64,000 nucleotides of DNA from Silene latifolia (GCF_048544455.1 NC_133530.1:18963748-19027747); one strand, 5' to 3'; shown: positions 22,029 through 34,251, numbered from the stretch's first letter. The notes: a model not told the origin generated them from the sequence alone. Translations and numbers: made by a program.

Positions 22029-23087
22029 AAACTATTTTTTACTGGCTTTTATGTTTCCTTTTGAAGTTTTGTGTTTCTATGAATTGCAGGAGTCTTATGT
22101 TTGTGTAGATCATATAGTTGGCCGGCCTACTACCTTGGAATGGAATATGATAGAATACGATAGGTTAAACTGTTTATGCTTCCGTTATCATAGAGCACAC
22201 ATTGTCGATGCATTTTAACATGTTTCGTCATGGATCATTTGGAAAAAGTGTCTACTTGCTTTTGACATTGGGTTAATGCTATATACATTTGACCCCCAAC
22301 CCCGCCATAGGCAGGATCATCGAGGCACTGTGATAATACAAATATACAATACTTTTGTAGCTTCTTGACTCAGAGTAGAAATATATTGTTTGCTGAATGT
22401 AGATCTTGTGCTAATAGAGTTTGCTGCTGAATTAGTTGTGTAATTGTAATAGCATTGAACGATGCATTTCGTAATATTTACCTTGTGTTTCTCCTGGTTA
22501 TTTCACTATATGGCTTGTTAAACAATGCTATGATCTTGGAAGTCATCGCTTATGCATATTCATCCCCTAAATCTTGTCCTTTATTTCCTCAGGAACGATT
22601 TTCTGTCTTCAGGATTCAAGCTTAAGCTGTGAGAACTGAAGAAACTTGAGAACTATGTTAGGTAATCAGCAATATCCTCTTTTCCTCCATGTTTTATCAG
22701 TATTTCATGATGAGAAAACAAGTTATACTTGGTCACTTACGGGAGTATATATAAGCACATTGTCTGTCATATTGTACCGACAGTTCTGGCCTCCGTTTAT
22801 TTGCTGAAGAGACATTTTTATTGCCTAACTCTGAAAACACAGCGATAAAAAAGTTAAGATAGTAGAAACATCTTTGTATTTGCTCATGTTAAAAGTCTTG
22901 ACAATGATGGCATTATTGGTTGGTTGAAGCCATATGAGATGCGAACTTAGTATTCGTCAAAAGTTCTGTGTTAATGTTATTTGGGGAAGCCATTGAGGTA
23001 TTAGGAGCATGTTGTTTTTTTGTTGTAATGTATATATTGTTTTTAAGTATTGAGACTTCCTTAGTGTAGGTAAAAAAAAAAGCAAGA
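22029..23087 (+). other. 3' flank of F-box copy 2
   Basis: It is collinear with the flank of copy 1 ('gaattgcaggagtcttatg', 'ttttaacatgtttcgtcat', 'gctatgatcttggaag'). From 22900 it matches 51480-51600 behind copy 6 ('tttggggaagccattgaggt'). It contains no separate gene. Confidence 0.6.
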
Positions 23088-23676
23088 ATGGAGCAATTTA
23101 GTAGGAAATTAATCAACTCCGATGTGTATCGAGTTGAAGATTATGCCTACCAAACTACGATTGTTAAGAGAAAACCTCATCGTACAATCTTAAAGGGTCT
23201 CAAATTACTTAACCAAATTGTCAAAACTGTTGCACCAACAACCAGTTCCACAAATTTCACAATTCTTACCCAAGAAAATGACCCCCCTCTTGATTTGTTT
23301 ACCTATGAGATACTTGCTAGGCTTCCTATCAAATGCTTGCTTCGGCTAAAATCAGTTTCGAAACATTGGTGCTCTGCTGTGTCCTCTTTTGAGTTTGCCA
23401 ATAGTCATTTTAAAACCTGTCTTTCAGGTCACCTTCCGTCTTCTCCAGTAGAGACTATCTATTCATTCAGGTAGCTGCTAAGTTCTATCTTCTTTCTGTT
23501 CAAGATAATAATGTTGTTCTTGATTATTGCTTAGTTAAACTAGAACTCAATTTTGACAACCATGGCGAAGAAGGAAATGAGATTCAATTGGTAGGTTCAT
23601 GTAATGGGTTAGTTTGTTTAGTTAATTCCTCTTTTTCTGCTGATTATTTCTATATATGGAACCCTGTAAGTTACAA

Positions 23677-26600
23677 CAACAACAACAACAACATCAGAGC
23701 CTTAATCCCAAAATGATTTGGGGTCGGCTGACATGAATCATCCTTTCGAACCGTCCATGGGTGCACGCACGCCTCAAAATGCGAATAAAAAAGGGAAGAT
23801 AAAAAACAAAAGGGAGAACGAAAATGTAATGGAAAGTCAAGGTGAACTTAGGGGTTTTAAAATCGGATTCCGTCTTTCTTTTATAAAAACTTAAAATTTA
23901 AATCGAGAGAAAAGATTAGAACGATTTTTAAAAACCGAAATAGAGTTAAGGATCCGGAATGAACCAGGTAAAATCTATAAGAAAGTGGTTGTTGAAAAAG
24001 TGTGTAATAAAGGGGAGAAAAATAAATAAATTAATTTCTTTAAATTAAATAAATAAATAAAAGCACTAAATCTGTCAAAAAAACATCAAATACTAAAAAT
24101 CCACATGTATCCTTTCCCTCCATTGTGCCCTCTCCGTCACCATACTCTCCTCAAGCCCCGGAACTCTCATATCGTGCTCTATCACTCTCAACCATGTCTG
24201 TCTCGGTCTTCCTCCGCCTCTAGGGACCTTTTTCTGTTCTCCAAGTCTCCGGCCTCCTAATCCGGGTGCGTCCATAGGTCTCCTTCTCACATGGCCAAAC
24301 CATCTTAGTCGGTTTTCCATCATCTTGTCCTCTATTGGCGCCACTTTAACCTTTTCCCTAATCACCTCATTCCTTAACCGATCTTTCCTTGTATGTCCGC
24401 ACATCCACCTCAACATGCGCATCTCCGCCACACTCATCTTTTGAATGTGACAATGTTTCACGGTCCAACACTCGGAGCCGTAAAGTAGGGCAGGCCTAAT
24501 TGCCGTGCGATAAAATTTTCCCTTTAATCTTTGGGGCATATCTTTATCGCATAGAAAACTTGAAGCACTCTTCCATTTTAACCATCCCGCTTTAATTCTG
24601 TGAGCCACATCTCCGTCTAACTCCCCATCTTTTTGAATAATAGATCCTAGATATCCGAAGAAATCCGAACCCTCAACAACATTCCCATCGAAAATAATAC
24701 TCCCGCCCTCGTCGATCTCAACCCCGCCACCTTAGTGAATCGACACCTCAAATACTCGGTCTTACTCTGCTCGGCTGAACCCACGAGTCTCTAAAGTCTG
24801 CCTCCACAATTCCAACTTTCTCTCCACCCCTCTTTTGTCTCATCAATCAACACAATATCGTCAGCAAACATCATACACCAAGGGATGTCGTCCTGAATAT
24901 CCCCTGTCAACTCATCCATAACTATAGCAAAGAGAAAAGGACTAAGTGCGGAACCTTGATGCACCCCGATGGTAATAGGAAATTCTTCCGTTCTCCCAAC
25001 ATTAGTGCGAACACTTGCACTAGCCCCCTCATACATGTCCTTTATGAGGTCAATATATTTTCGCGACACACCCTTTCTCGCCAAAGCCCACCAAAGTACT
25101 TCTCTTGGTACCCTATCATATGCCTTTTCCAAGTCAATAAAAACCATATGCAAATCCTTCTTCTTGTCCCGATGGTATTCCATCAACTGTCTCATGATAA
25201 AAATCGCATCCATAGTCGATCTCCCGGGCATAAATCCAAATTGGTTTTCCGAGATGTCTACATATCTCCTAAGCCTTTGCTCGATTACCCGCTCCCATAA
25301 CTTCATTGTATGACTCATAAGTTTAATTCCCCGATAATTGGAACACTCTTGGACATCACCTTTGTTCTTGTACAAAGGGACAAGAGTGCTTTTCCTCCAA
25401 GCCGATGGCATCTTGTTGCTCCTCCAAATCTTGTTGAAGAGCATGGTTACCCATTCAATCCCCCTCTCCCCGAAGCACCTCCAAACTTCTATGGGTATAC
25501 CATCCGGTCCCTCTGCTTTCTTTGACCCCATCTTCCTTAACGCCTTTCTAACTTCACTCTTTTGTATTCTACGCACAAATTCCGAGGTTAACCATGTTTG
25601 GTGTTACCTCTACATCCCCAAAACCTTGTTCCCGATGTCCATTGAATAAATTATCAAAGTAAGAACTCCATCTAGCCTTTATCTCGTTATCCCGAACGAG
25701 TAACCTTGTCGTCCATATCTTTCACACACCTAACTCTCCCAATATCTCTCGTCTTTCGGTCTCTTATGCGAGCCAGTTTATAGATATTCTTCTCTCCTTC
25801 TCTCGTGTCCAACCTGGCATACACTTCTTGGTTAACTTTTGCCCTCGCATCCCGTACGGCCTTTTTAGCGGCTCGTCTAGCTTCCTTGTACTTTTCAAAG
25901 TTCTCATCACTCCTGCATTTCCCCAAAACCTTATAGCATTCACGTTTAGTCTTTATCGCTTGTCTCACCACATCGTTCCACCAAGATGTGTCCTTACTTG
26001 ATGGTCTATTCCCTTTAGATTCCCCTAATACCTCCCTCGCCAACTCCTTTACAACATGCTCCAATTTATCCCACGTTGCATCAATATCTTTCTCCTCACA
26101 ATCCGACCAAATATCGCTACTTCCAACCTTATCCAAAACGCTTGTTGGTTTCCCCCTTGTAGCTTCCACCACTTGATCCGTGCCTCACCGATTATCTTTC
26201 TCTTCCTCAAGTCTCTCTTACCTCGAAAATCAAGAACCACTAGTCTATGTTGTGTTGCGGCACTTTCCCCGGTATGACCTTGCAATCGGTGTACTCTTTC
26301 CTCCACACATTCCTTACCAAAAGGAAGTCAATTTGACTAGCATTACCTCCACTTCTATAAGTCACCAAATGAGAATGTCTTTTCTCGAACCAAGTGTTCA
26401 TTATACCCAAGTCATATGCCAAAGCAAAATCCAATATGTCACTTCCTGCTTCATTTCTCTCCCCGAACCCAAAACCCCCATGAATGTTCTCAAAGCCAAC
26501 TCGACTAGTACCCACATGCCCATTGAGGTCACCACCAATGATCAATTTCTCTCCAATAGGGACACGTTCTACCACCTCTTCCAAATCTTCCCAGAAGGCT

Positions 26601-27400
26601 CGTCGAAAAGAAGCATCCAAACCTACTTGGGGTGCGTAAGCACTTATAACCGTCACCACCTCATCCCCGACTACAAGCTTAATACTCATAATCCTATCAC
26701 CCTTTCTCGATACCTCTACCACATCATCAATGTAATCTTTATCAATGACAATACCCACTCCATTACGACTTTTGTCTTTACCCGTGTACCAAAGCTTATA
26801 ACCCCAAGGCGCTATCACCCTTGCTTTATCTCCGATCCACTTTGTCTCTTGTAGACACAATATATGCACTCTCCTCCTTTTCATAACCTCCCCTATCTCA
26901 GCTAATCTCCCTGTCAAAGAGCCAACATTCCAAGTACCAAACCGTAACCTACTACCCTTCCTAAAGTCATGTCCTGATTTCTTTACCCGCTCTTGACCAT
27001 GCTTCCTAGATCCAAACCTATTTGACACCACACCCATACTTCGAGGTGGCGCGCCGCTTTTGGGCGACGACCTAACAACCCTTGCATATTTTTCACTACA
27101 CCCGGGTCTAGAAGATGTAGCGCACCCTTGCCTATTTGACACCACCCCCAGATGTAAAGATGGCGCGTCGCTTCCGGGCGACGACCTAGCAACCCTCACA
27201 TACTTATCACTACACCCGGGTCTAAGAAGTGCAGCGCGTCGCTTCTGAGGAGACGCCCCAACGATGTTCAAATTCCGATTCATGTCCATAAAATGTGACG
27301 AAGTTTTTATGCTGGCTGCCACAGACCTACCGCAACCCTCCTCCTTTATCCGGGCTTGGGACCGGCAGCGAATGCCCGAAAACACTCACAGGCGGAGTTA
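23677..27400 (-). mobile_element. RTE-type LINE, full length but decayed
   Basis: An 18-bp target duplication GAACCCTGTAAGTTACAA lies at 23659-23676 and 27401-27418. On the - strand the element ends with 'aaatcattttgggattaagg' and a (TTG)n tail, typical of plant RTE LINEs. The single reading frame is present in pieces. The endonuclease is at 27385-26240 (FGTWNVGSLTGR, LQETKW, GGDLNGHVG, SQIDFLLV). A linker runs at 26306-25687. Reverse transcriptase is at 25576-24791 (KKAEGPDGIPIEVW, DLEKAYDRVPREV, GVHQGSALSP, FADDIVL). The C-terminal part is at 24608-24093 ([29 protein letters not shown]). Frameshifts between the four pieces leave it inactive. Confidence 0.93.
27035..27245 (-). repeat. Internal tandem repeat near the LINE N-terminus
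   Basis: Near residues 50-120 of the - strand frame, two copies of about 36 residues follow each other: RPGCSDKYVRVARSSPGSDA and RPGCSEKYARVVRSSPKSGA, each followed by a GVVSNR phrase. It lies before the endonuclease domain. Confidence 0.75.
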
Positions 27401-27690
27401 GAACCCTGTAAGTTACAATTGGCGTAAATTTTTCGACCCCTGTTTTACTTCCTGTGATTGTATTTTGGCTTAGGGATTTGCCTACGTCTCCAACTCGGAT
27501 GACTATAAGGTTGTGAAAATAGTTCAAAACTATGACCTGTTATAAATAAACGTGTCTGTCTTTTCTTTGGCTTCTCGAGAATGGAAACGAATCCATGATC
27601 ATGGGCTTGACCCGAGTCTCTCTTTAACCAGAACCAACCCGGGTGTTTTGGTTACTCGAGAATGGAAACGAATCCATGATCATTTGATGA

Positions 27691-28309
27691 TTATGTTATA
27701 CCCCCACGTTTTTTGTTGAAGAATGGACAATGTTGTTTTTTGTTGTAGTCGTCAAAAATCATGTGTTGTTATCAACTTAACTGAGTTTGAACTTCACAAT
27801 CTTTCCTATATGTCACTGAATTAAAATAAACTTCCTGATTTTAGGCCCGGGTTGTTTGTAATCTGCAGAACTTAGGAGGGAACTACTCTGTTTTCTAGGA
27901 GTCACGACTGATAGAGCTGGTAAGAACAATGCTGCATAGACTAATTAGCGGGAGATTGCACTTGGGCTACGTTGGCTACATCGTGTGGTACACCAGGTGT
28001 CAATTCTATTTCGTCGCTTTTTTTGGAAGAACTCTTGGTAAAGATCTGTTTTTCGATAAGTACTCTGTAGAAGTAATTAGTACTGTAACTTGTAATACAT
28101 TTAGCTGCATTACCTAATGGCGTGGTACTCATCTGAATCCATGGATCTCTGTAGGTTCTGGTTGTTTATTATGCTTATGAACGAATACTTGTCGTGACAG
28201 CACTAATTACAGTTTTCAGTAGGATTAACCAGCTTATCCACCCATTTTTTGCTTGCATAATTGATGTCAACACATGATGAGGTCAATATAAAGCTATATG
28301 CTTTGAATT
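27691..28309 (+). other. Array-unit spacer behind the F-box pseudogene
   Basis: From 27747 the sequence is collinear with 12735-13400 and 41330-41870 ('gtgttgttatcaacttaact', 'ttttctaggagt', 'tagcgggagattgcacttgg'). No gene was seen. Confidence 0.6.
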
Positions 28310-28828
28310 CTAAGCTGTGTTATGTACCGAGTACAAAATTTCCGAGAGCAATTGTTCTTGTTTAACCTTTTCAATGGCAAATGCATCGAATGCATAATTT
28401 ACCCTGACCAATTCAATCTCGGTATGTAATTTTGGAATGACAATTTGATAGTATTTCATTATGGCCATGTTATTGTTAGTTTTATTCAGGAGCCTGACCA
28501 CCTCAACCCGTTTTAAAAACTCTTGAACAGCCTCGGTAGTCGGTATGACCAAACCGGACAGTTAGGTGTAATGGGTGTCCCCTTTGTCGTTCGTCTCCCA
28601 TACCACTGAATCATTTACTATTTCATCCAGAACATATTCGATGAATTGTAGGTTTACATTGTCCATTAAATTACCTTTGACGGTCTCAAGTCGCTTCCCA
28701 GCATGAACATGAAGGATGTTATTTCCGGGTGGAGTTTTCTGGTGTTTCCAGTTGAGCCATCGTAGTTTCTCGACTTTCCCCGTTTTTTGCAGCGAGATAT
28801 ACGTCATGCTCCATGCCGCGTCTACCAT
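28310..28828 (-). pseudogene. Ankyrin-repeat gene relic, unit 2
   Basis: The - strand starts MVDAAWSMTYISLQKTGKVE and reads 88 codons, with PPGNNILHVHAGKRLETVKG, YVLDEIVNDSVVW and NDKGDT. It then changes frame to LAVRFGHTD and continues EAVQEFLKRVEVVRLLNKTNN (28552-28310). The GDT-LH-A-FGH spacing is that of plant ankyrin repeats. The best-preserved N-terminal copy is here, but at least one frameshift is present and no PGG end follows. Confidence 0.75.
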
Positions 28829-30138
28829 TCATAGTTGCTGCTGCTACCAGCTGCTCATTACCATTTGATTGTGGTTCAGTTCGGGAAGAGGGGGACGACT
28901 GACGAGAGTTGAATTGAGTTATCAGCCATTATTATTTGCTTGTGTCAAAGTGTTGTTTTGTTTACAAATTATTTGTTTCCTCATATTTAGGAAGAGGATA
29001 GTAAATACAGGAGATTTCAAAAAAAATATCGACCTATTTTGCAGGAGTCAATGGCAGGGACTGATTTGCAAACTTGAAAGTTGAGGAGTTCAAGTGCAAT
29101 TTAGAACTCATCAAGACCAGACCCCTTAACTTTAGTAATTGACCCCTTATCTTTTGCAAAATGTGAAATTAAACTCTTGTAATTTTTTGGCTAATATCTC
29201 ACCGAAATTTTGATTTCTCATCTTTGATTATAAACAAAAACCAATTTTATAAGAATCTGCCAATGCATTATTGTTCAAATTGTACGGAGCATATGCAGAA
29301 CACAAATTCAATCGTTATAGTTTGTCGACCCACCATTTGTTAACTTTTTAATTAGCTTATTAATTCCATTTTTCAAATTTTGTTTATCTGAGTCATAATT
29401 TGAGGTTAAATTTATTGGGTGAAATTATTGAACACTTTGTTTAATTGAGTAGAATATCTTTCTAGTTGTTGAGTGATTTGTTAACTACGGAGTACCGATC
29501 AATTATTTTTGATTAAAATATTTCTTCTAGCACAAATTCTCATTGAAGACATGACATATCCGTCACAAGCTGAAGACGGATACCATTTTACCTCATAATG
29601 TACCCATTTTTTTTCTCTCTGCAACATTATTCATGTGGTCCCCTTTCTCCACTAACCCATTTTATTACCATTTTATCTCACAAAATATCCGTCACAAATG
29701 GTAACCCGTCACAAGGGAGACCAATTGTTCTTCTAGATAGTAGTAGAGAATAATAAATTAAGGACCCAAACTATGCAACCCGACCCAAATGATTAATATT
29801 CACATATTGACCTGACCCGAAATACCGAGTTGAATAACCCCACTTGAGATCAACCTGCACCCGAATTCACTCGACTTATACAACCCCGACCCGGATATTT
29901 ATTATTGCATACTGACCCTTTGTCCCCGAATAACTTTATAATAACACACCTGGAAATGGCCAGAAAAGTCTCAACCCAGCCCGAGTTCTTGCAAATCCGA
30001 AAACCAGAAATTAAGTTTACCCAAACCCTACTCTATTTACTCATTTGCAAGGTGCCCCCTTATCATTGTCCGATCATAAACACTCAGCCCCAATTGAAAT
30101 TGAACTAACAGTGAAGAAGAAACTCAAAACCCCCTAAA
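28829..30138 (+). other. Spacer and upstream region of F-box copy 4
   Basis: The left part is A/T-rich without a gene. The right part (29760-30138) has the shared 'acccga'-rich block and the leader 'ccaattgaaattgaac' found upstream of the other array copies. A MITE lies at 29538-29728. Confidence 0.55.
29538..29728. mobile_element. MITE of the CCGTCACAAGC family, copy 3
   Basis: The left end TCTCATTGAAGAC matches copy 2. Inside, 'ccgtcacaagctgaagacgg' forms a hairpin, and 'ccgtcacaagg' lies near the right end. It is more decayed than copy 2. Confidence 0.6.
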
Positions 30139-31335
30139 ATGGCGGAATATCTACCATTAGAACTCATCACAGAAATCCTCACAAAACTCCCTGTTAAATC
30201 CCTTCATCGTTTCAAATGTGTCTCAAAAACATGGAATTCCCTAATTACTTCCTCAAATTTCATCAAACAACATCTTCATCAAACCCTAATCTCTAACACC
30301 AACAAACTCATCATCTCTAAAAAATCCATCCTCTCTTCCGCCATATCCACTATCAAACTCCGCTTTGATATCGTAAACCATCCCCTAAATAACCTCCCTC
30401 ACATTCCCCCCGTCGACATAGTCGAAAGCGTCCATGGTCTCCTCCTCATTGTTGACTCTTCTAAGGAAACCGTGTGTTTATTCAACCCGTCAAACAAAAC
30501 GCAACGTTTAGTCCCTCCTGCTCCTTCTCGTAAACCGGGTGATGGTTTTGAGATTGTGGAGGTGTTCGGGTTTGGGTATGATAGTGTTACGGATGATTAT
30601 AAGGTTGTTAGGTTGGCTCAGTGGGAATTGTTCGGGTATTTCGATAGGGAAGCGTATGTTTATAGTATGCGGAATGACTCGTGGGAGTCGGTTAATGATG
30701 AGACTGTTCTATATGCTCTTCAGGAGACCTGTGCTATTGCTGTTGATTCGACATTGTGGTTTGTCACAATTTCGAGTAATTCTGATTCCGTGTTGAAATG
30801 TTTTGATCTTAGGACTAATACGTTTTCGCTTGTCGATTTTCCCGAGTTTGATAGCGATAGTGGTAAGATGATGAATTTGAGAAATTTACGCGGGTGTTTG
30901 TGCTTGCTTGTGAGTTACCGTAAGTATAGGGATGACCCGGATAATAAGTTCACAGGGAACCCGTTTTACAACCATGAATTTTTATACGGGGATGTGTGGG
31001 AATTGAAAGACTGTAAGTGGGTTAAGCTGTTTAGGGTTCGAAAGAAGGAGATTAATAAGGATTGTATGTATCTTAGGCTTGTTACTTACTCGAAAGACGA
31101 GAAGAGTGTGTTGGTTGAGGTTGATGGTGCTTGGTTTGGGTGGTATGATTTGGTGACTAGAAAGATTAAGAGGGTTTCGGTTCAAGGGCTTCGACTCGAG
31201 GATTCTCCTCATGTGGCTTTTACCTGTGTGGATAGCCTTGTTTCGGTTGTGAATAACAAGGCGGTGTCGGAGAAGGAAGGAAAAAAGGGAGGGGAGGAAA
31301 AAAACAAGGTGCCTAAGAAGATCATTAAGAAGTAA
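30139..31335 (+). CDS. F-box protein with FBA-type C-terminal domain (array copy 4)
   Basis: An intact 398-residue single-exon frame, predicted SCF substrate receptor. The F-box is near residues 5-48 (LTKLPVKSLHRFKCVSKTWN). FBA motifs are LCLFNPSNKTQRLVPPAPS, GFGYDSVTDDYKVVRLAQW, VYSMRNDSWESVNDE and CFDLRTNTFSLVDFPEF, with the long NKFTGNPFYNHEF loop. The tail is Lys/Glu-rich and ends KKIIKK. From 30151 to 31248 I noticed no nucleotide difference from copy 6 (49774-50871), while sequence outside that tract differs at once. Gene conversion is the likely cause. Confidence 0.94.
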   Translation: MAEYLPLELITEILTKLPVKSLHRFKCVSKTWNSLITSSNFIKQHLHQTLISNTNKLIISKKSILSSAISTIKLRFDIVNHPLNNLPHIPPVDIVESVHGLLLIVDSSKETVCLFNPSNKTQRLVPPAPSRKPGDGFEIVEVFGFGYDSVTDDYKVVRLAQWELFGYFDREAYVYSMRNDSWESVNDETVLYALQETCAIAVDSTLWFVTISSNSDSVLKCFDLRTNTFSLVDFPEFDSDSGKMMNLRNLRGCLCLLVSYRKYRDDPDNKFTGNPFYNHEFLYGDVWELKDCKWVKLFRVRKKEINKDCMYLRLVTYSKDEKSVLVEVDGAWFGWYDLVTRKIKRVSVQGLRLEDSPHVAFTCVDSLVSVVNNKAVSEKEGKKGGEEKNKVPKKIIKK

Positions 31336-32127
31336 AATCTATATCTTCTGCTATTATGTTTCCTTTTGAAGTTTTGTTTCTATGAATTGCAGGAGTCTTG
31401 TGTCAGTTGTGTGTGTATGTTGTTGTATTTGTGTAGATCAAATAGTTGACCTACTACCTTGGAATGGAATATGATAGAATACGATAGGTTAAACTCTTTT
31501 TACATTCCGATATCATAGAGTACACATTGTCGATGCATTTGAACATGTTTCGTCATGGATCTTTTGAAAAAAGTCTCTTCTTAATTACCCTTATCCTTAC
31601 TTAGAATAGAAATATATTGTGTGCTTAATGTAGATCTTGTGTTACTAGAGTTTGCTGCTATATACATTCGACCCCCAACACCGCCATAGGCTGCGAAATT
31701 GTAGTAGCATTTCTCCTGGTTTTTACACTATATGGCTTGTTATTAGACATTGCTATGATCTTGGAAGTCCATGGTTATGCACATTCATCCACCTTATTTT
31801 GTCCTTTATTTGCTCAGGAACAATTTTCTGTCTTCGGGATTCAAGCTTAAGCTCTGACGACTGAATCAGCTTGAGAACTATGTTAGGTAATCTGCAATAT
31901 CCTCTTTACCTCCATATTTTATCTGTATTTCATTATGAGAAAACAAATTATACTTGTCACTTAATGGAGTACTAGCGCATTGTCCCCCGTATTGTACCAA
32001 CAGCTCAGGCTCTGGCCTCTGCATACTGCAGATTAGTTGAGACACTATTAGATTTGAGTGTAATATTCGTCAAAAATCATGTGTTGTTATCAACTTAAGT
32101 GAGTTTGAACTTCATAATCTTGCCTAA

Positions 32128-32264
32128 GAGTGTGTTTATTTCCCCACCAACATAGGCGAGATTTGGAGGGAAAATCACCTCCTCCATTCTCCCTCCCCTT
32201 CCCTTCCTTTCCCTTCCCTCCCCTCCCCTCCCTTTCTCTCCTTTTTTCCTATCCAAAGAAGGCC
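32128..32264. mobile_element. Tourist-like MITE, short copy (137 bp)
   Basis: It starts GAGTGTGTTTATTTCC and ends 'tatccaaagaaggcc', with TAA at 32125-32127 and 32265-32267. The inside is a polypyrimidine stretch as in the copies at 32673 and 40583. The paralogous site behind copy 1 (near 11895, 'cttgcctaaatgtc') is empty. Confidence 0.85.
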
Positions 32265-32672
32265 TAAATGTCAATGAGTTAAAACAAACTTACTGATTTT
32301 AGCCTCGGGTCGTTTATAATCTGCAGGACTTATGAGGTAACTACCCTGTTTTCTAGGAGTTACGGCTGATAGAGCTGGTAAGAACAGTGCTGCGTAGACT
32401 AATTAGCGGGCGATTGCACTTGGGACACGATGCACCAGGTGTCAATCCTAGTTCATTGCTTTTTTTTTGTTGGAAGAACTCTCGGTTGAGATTTGTTTTC
32501 TGATAATTACTTTCTGTAGACGTAATTAGTACTCCGTAACTTGTATTCGTTTAGCTGCATTCCCTAATGGCATAGTACTCGTAGTACGATCTTGTTCGTA
32601 GACAACTAGACATCTGAATCCGTAGATTTCTTTGGGTTCTGGTTGTTTATTATGCTTGTGAAAGAACACTTA

Positions 32673-32960
32673 GGCCTTGTTTGGGTAGGAAAAAAGGAGG
32701 GAAAGGAAGGGGAGGGGGAAGGAGGGAAGAGAAAGGAAGGGGAGGGGAGGGAAGGGAGAATGGAGGAGATGATTTTCCCTCCAAATCTTGCCTATGTTGG
32801 TGAGGAAATAATTTGCCTTGTAGGAGAGAAATAGAGGGATCCATTTTCCCTCCCCTCCAAATCCCTCTTACCTTCATCTTGCTAACCAAACAATGGATTT
32901 CTCATCCTTCCAATTCCCTCACCTCCCTTTCCCTCCAAATCCCTCAATCCAAACACACCC
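32673..32960. mobile_element. Tourist-like MITE, inverted copy (288 bp)
   Basis: The ends GGCCTTGTTTGGGTAGG and 'aatccaaacacaccc' are flanked by TTA at 32670-32672 and 32961-32963. The purine-rich arm is the reverse complement of the copy at 40583-40858. Open frames here are low-complexity artefacts. Confidence 0.88.
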
Positions 32961-33719
32961 TTATTGTGACATCACTAAATACATGTTTTCATTAGTATTA
33001 ACCGGGTTATGCACCTTCATTTTTGCTTTGCATAATTAATGTGAACATCATAAGTCAATCTAAGCTATATGCTTTGCATAGTTGATGTCAACATTGTGAG
33101 ATCAATTCTAACTTTCCAAGATCAATTATCCTGGTCTAAGACAGGTTTATGGTACAACATAATTACAACGGCTATAACTAAGTGATATGTATGATATGCT
33201 ATTTGATCGGATATCATACAATGACTGTTTTCAGTTTGTATTTTGAGATATTAGTGTGCCCCAGAAGTAGAGCTTACTAGTCCTTACAATCTTGTATGTA
33301 ATCGAGTCCATAATTTACCCAATTCTACCTCGATCCTAAAGGTATGTTGCACCCAGATTTAATTTCAAGGTTTTGTCCATGACATAGCGGCCTCAGAAAT
33401 ACTCTAAACAAGCAAATTTTCTAAGACCTTAGCATACAAGAAGCAAGTGGAGAATGGGCCATCAGTATATCCTAATAAATGGAAAAGTTCCTAGATTTTG
33501 TTCCATTTTAAAACAAAAAAAAGATTTTACTCACTTTTGTTAAACTATGTCTAGAGTAAATTGGTGTTGACTCCAATGTTGTGGAATATGTTTTTTTTTG
33601 TAAGGATATGCTAATTTTAGTACTCTGTTTTTTTTTTCGATTGCATGTATAAATACAGAAACAAGTTTATTCGTAAAGTCATGGTTAAATGCATGGATGC
33701 ATAACTGGGTAGAATCACC

Positions 33720-34251
33720 TTTGGCATGCAACTAATCAACTGTAAGTGATATATTTGTCACAATACAAAAAATGAGGTCTATGCCAAATGAGGTCTATGT
33801 AAGGTATGTTTTTTTCTGTTGGACACGATGCACCAATAAAACTATAATCTCCGTTCTGCGAGTGCCAATAGGTTGCATTATCATTTGTTAGGAATATAAG
33901 TCTTTGCTTCTGTATTATATGACTTGTTTTTATTGTCCATTTTATTGTTAGTTTATTCCGGAGCCTGACCACCTCAACCTGTTTTATAAACTCTTGAACA
34001 GCATCGGTGTGACCAAACCGGACAGCTAGGTGTAATATTGTATCTCCTTTTACTGTTATATCTAGAACATCAAATGGACAAATTGTAGGTTAACATTGTC
34101 TGTTAAATTACCTATGATTGTCTTAATTGGCTTCCCAACATGAACATGGACATAGTTTCCGATTGGAGTTTTCTGGTGTGTCAGTTAAGCCACCGTAGTT
34201 TCTCGACTTTCGTTTTCTGCAGCCAGGTATGCTCCATGCTGCGCTTACCAT
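33720..34251 (-). pseudogene. Ankyrin-repeat gene relic, unit 3, copy a
   Basis: The start MVSAAWSIPGCRK at 34251 is followed by frame changes. Near 34070-33970 the - strand reads KGDTILHLAVRFGHTDAVQE and FIKQVEVVRLRN, a classic ankyrin repeat, and then runs into non-coding sequence. It is nearly identical to unit 4 at 42475-43005. Confidence 0.75.

Larger units (their letters stand above)
23088..27690 (+). pseudogene. Unrelated F-box/FBA pseudogene split by a LINE
   Basis: The first 128 codons start MEQFSRKLINSDVYRVEDYA and contain a divergent F-box (LDLFTYEILARLPIKCLLRL, SVSKHWCSAVSSFEFANSHF). The frame then changes near 23470 and continues with KFYLLSVQDNNVV and VGSCNGLVCLVNS, typical of the FBA start. 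The RTE LINE (23677-27400) follows the codons for WNPVSYN. Beyond it come RKFFDPCFTSC, an in-frame stop, GFAYVSNSDDYKVVKIVQ, another stop, and VSVFSLASREWKRIHDH, the last phrase being repeated. The family differs from the array F-box genes. At least three breaks plus the insertion make it a clear pseudogene. Confidence 0.85.
31336..33719 (+). other. 3' flank of F-box copy 4
   Basis: It is collinear with the other array flanks: 'gaattgcaggagtcttgtg', 'tgctatgatcttggaagtcc', 'gggattcaagcttaagctc', then 'tagcgggcgattgcacttgg'. It holds two Tourist-type MITEs. No protein gene is supported. Confidence 0.6.

Noticed and set aside
23690-24090. Separate gene between the F-box fragment and the LINE frames
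   Set aside because: This is the 3' non-coding tail of the RTE LINE, ending in its trinucleotide repeat.
32643-32995. Glu/Gly/Lys- and Pro/Phe-rich frames
   Set aside because: They are low-complexity purine or pyrimidine arms of Tourist-like MITEs; the same holds for 40579-41210.
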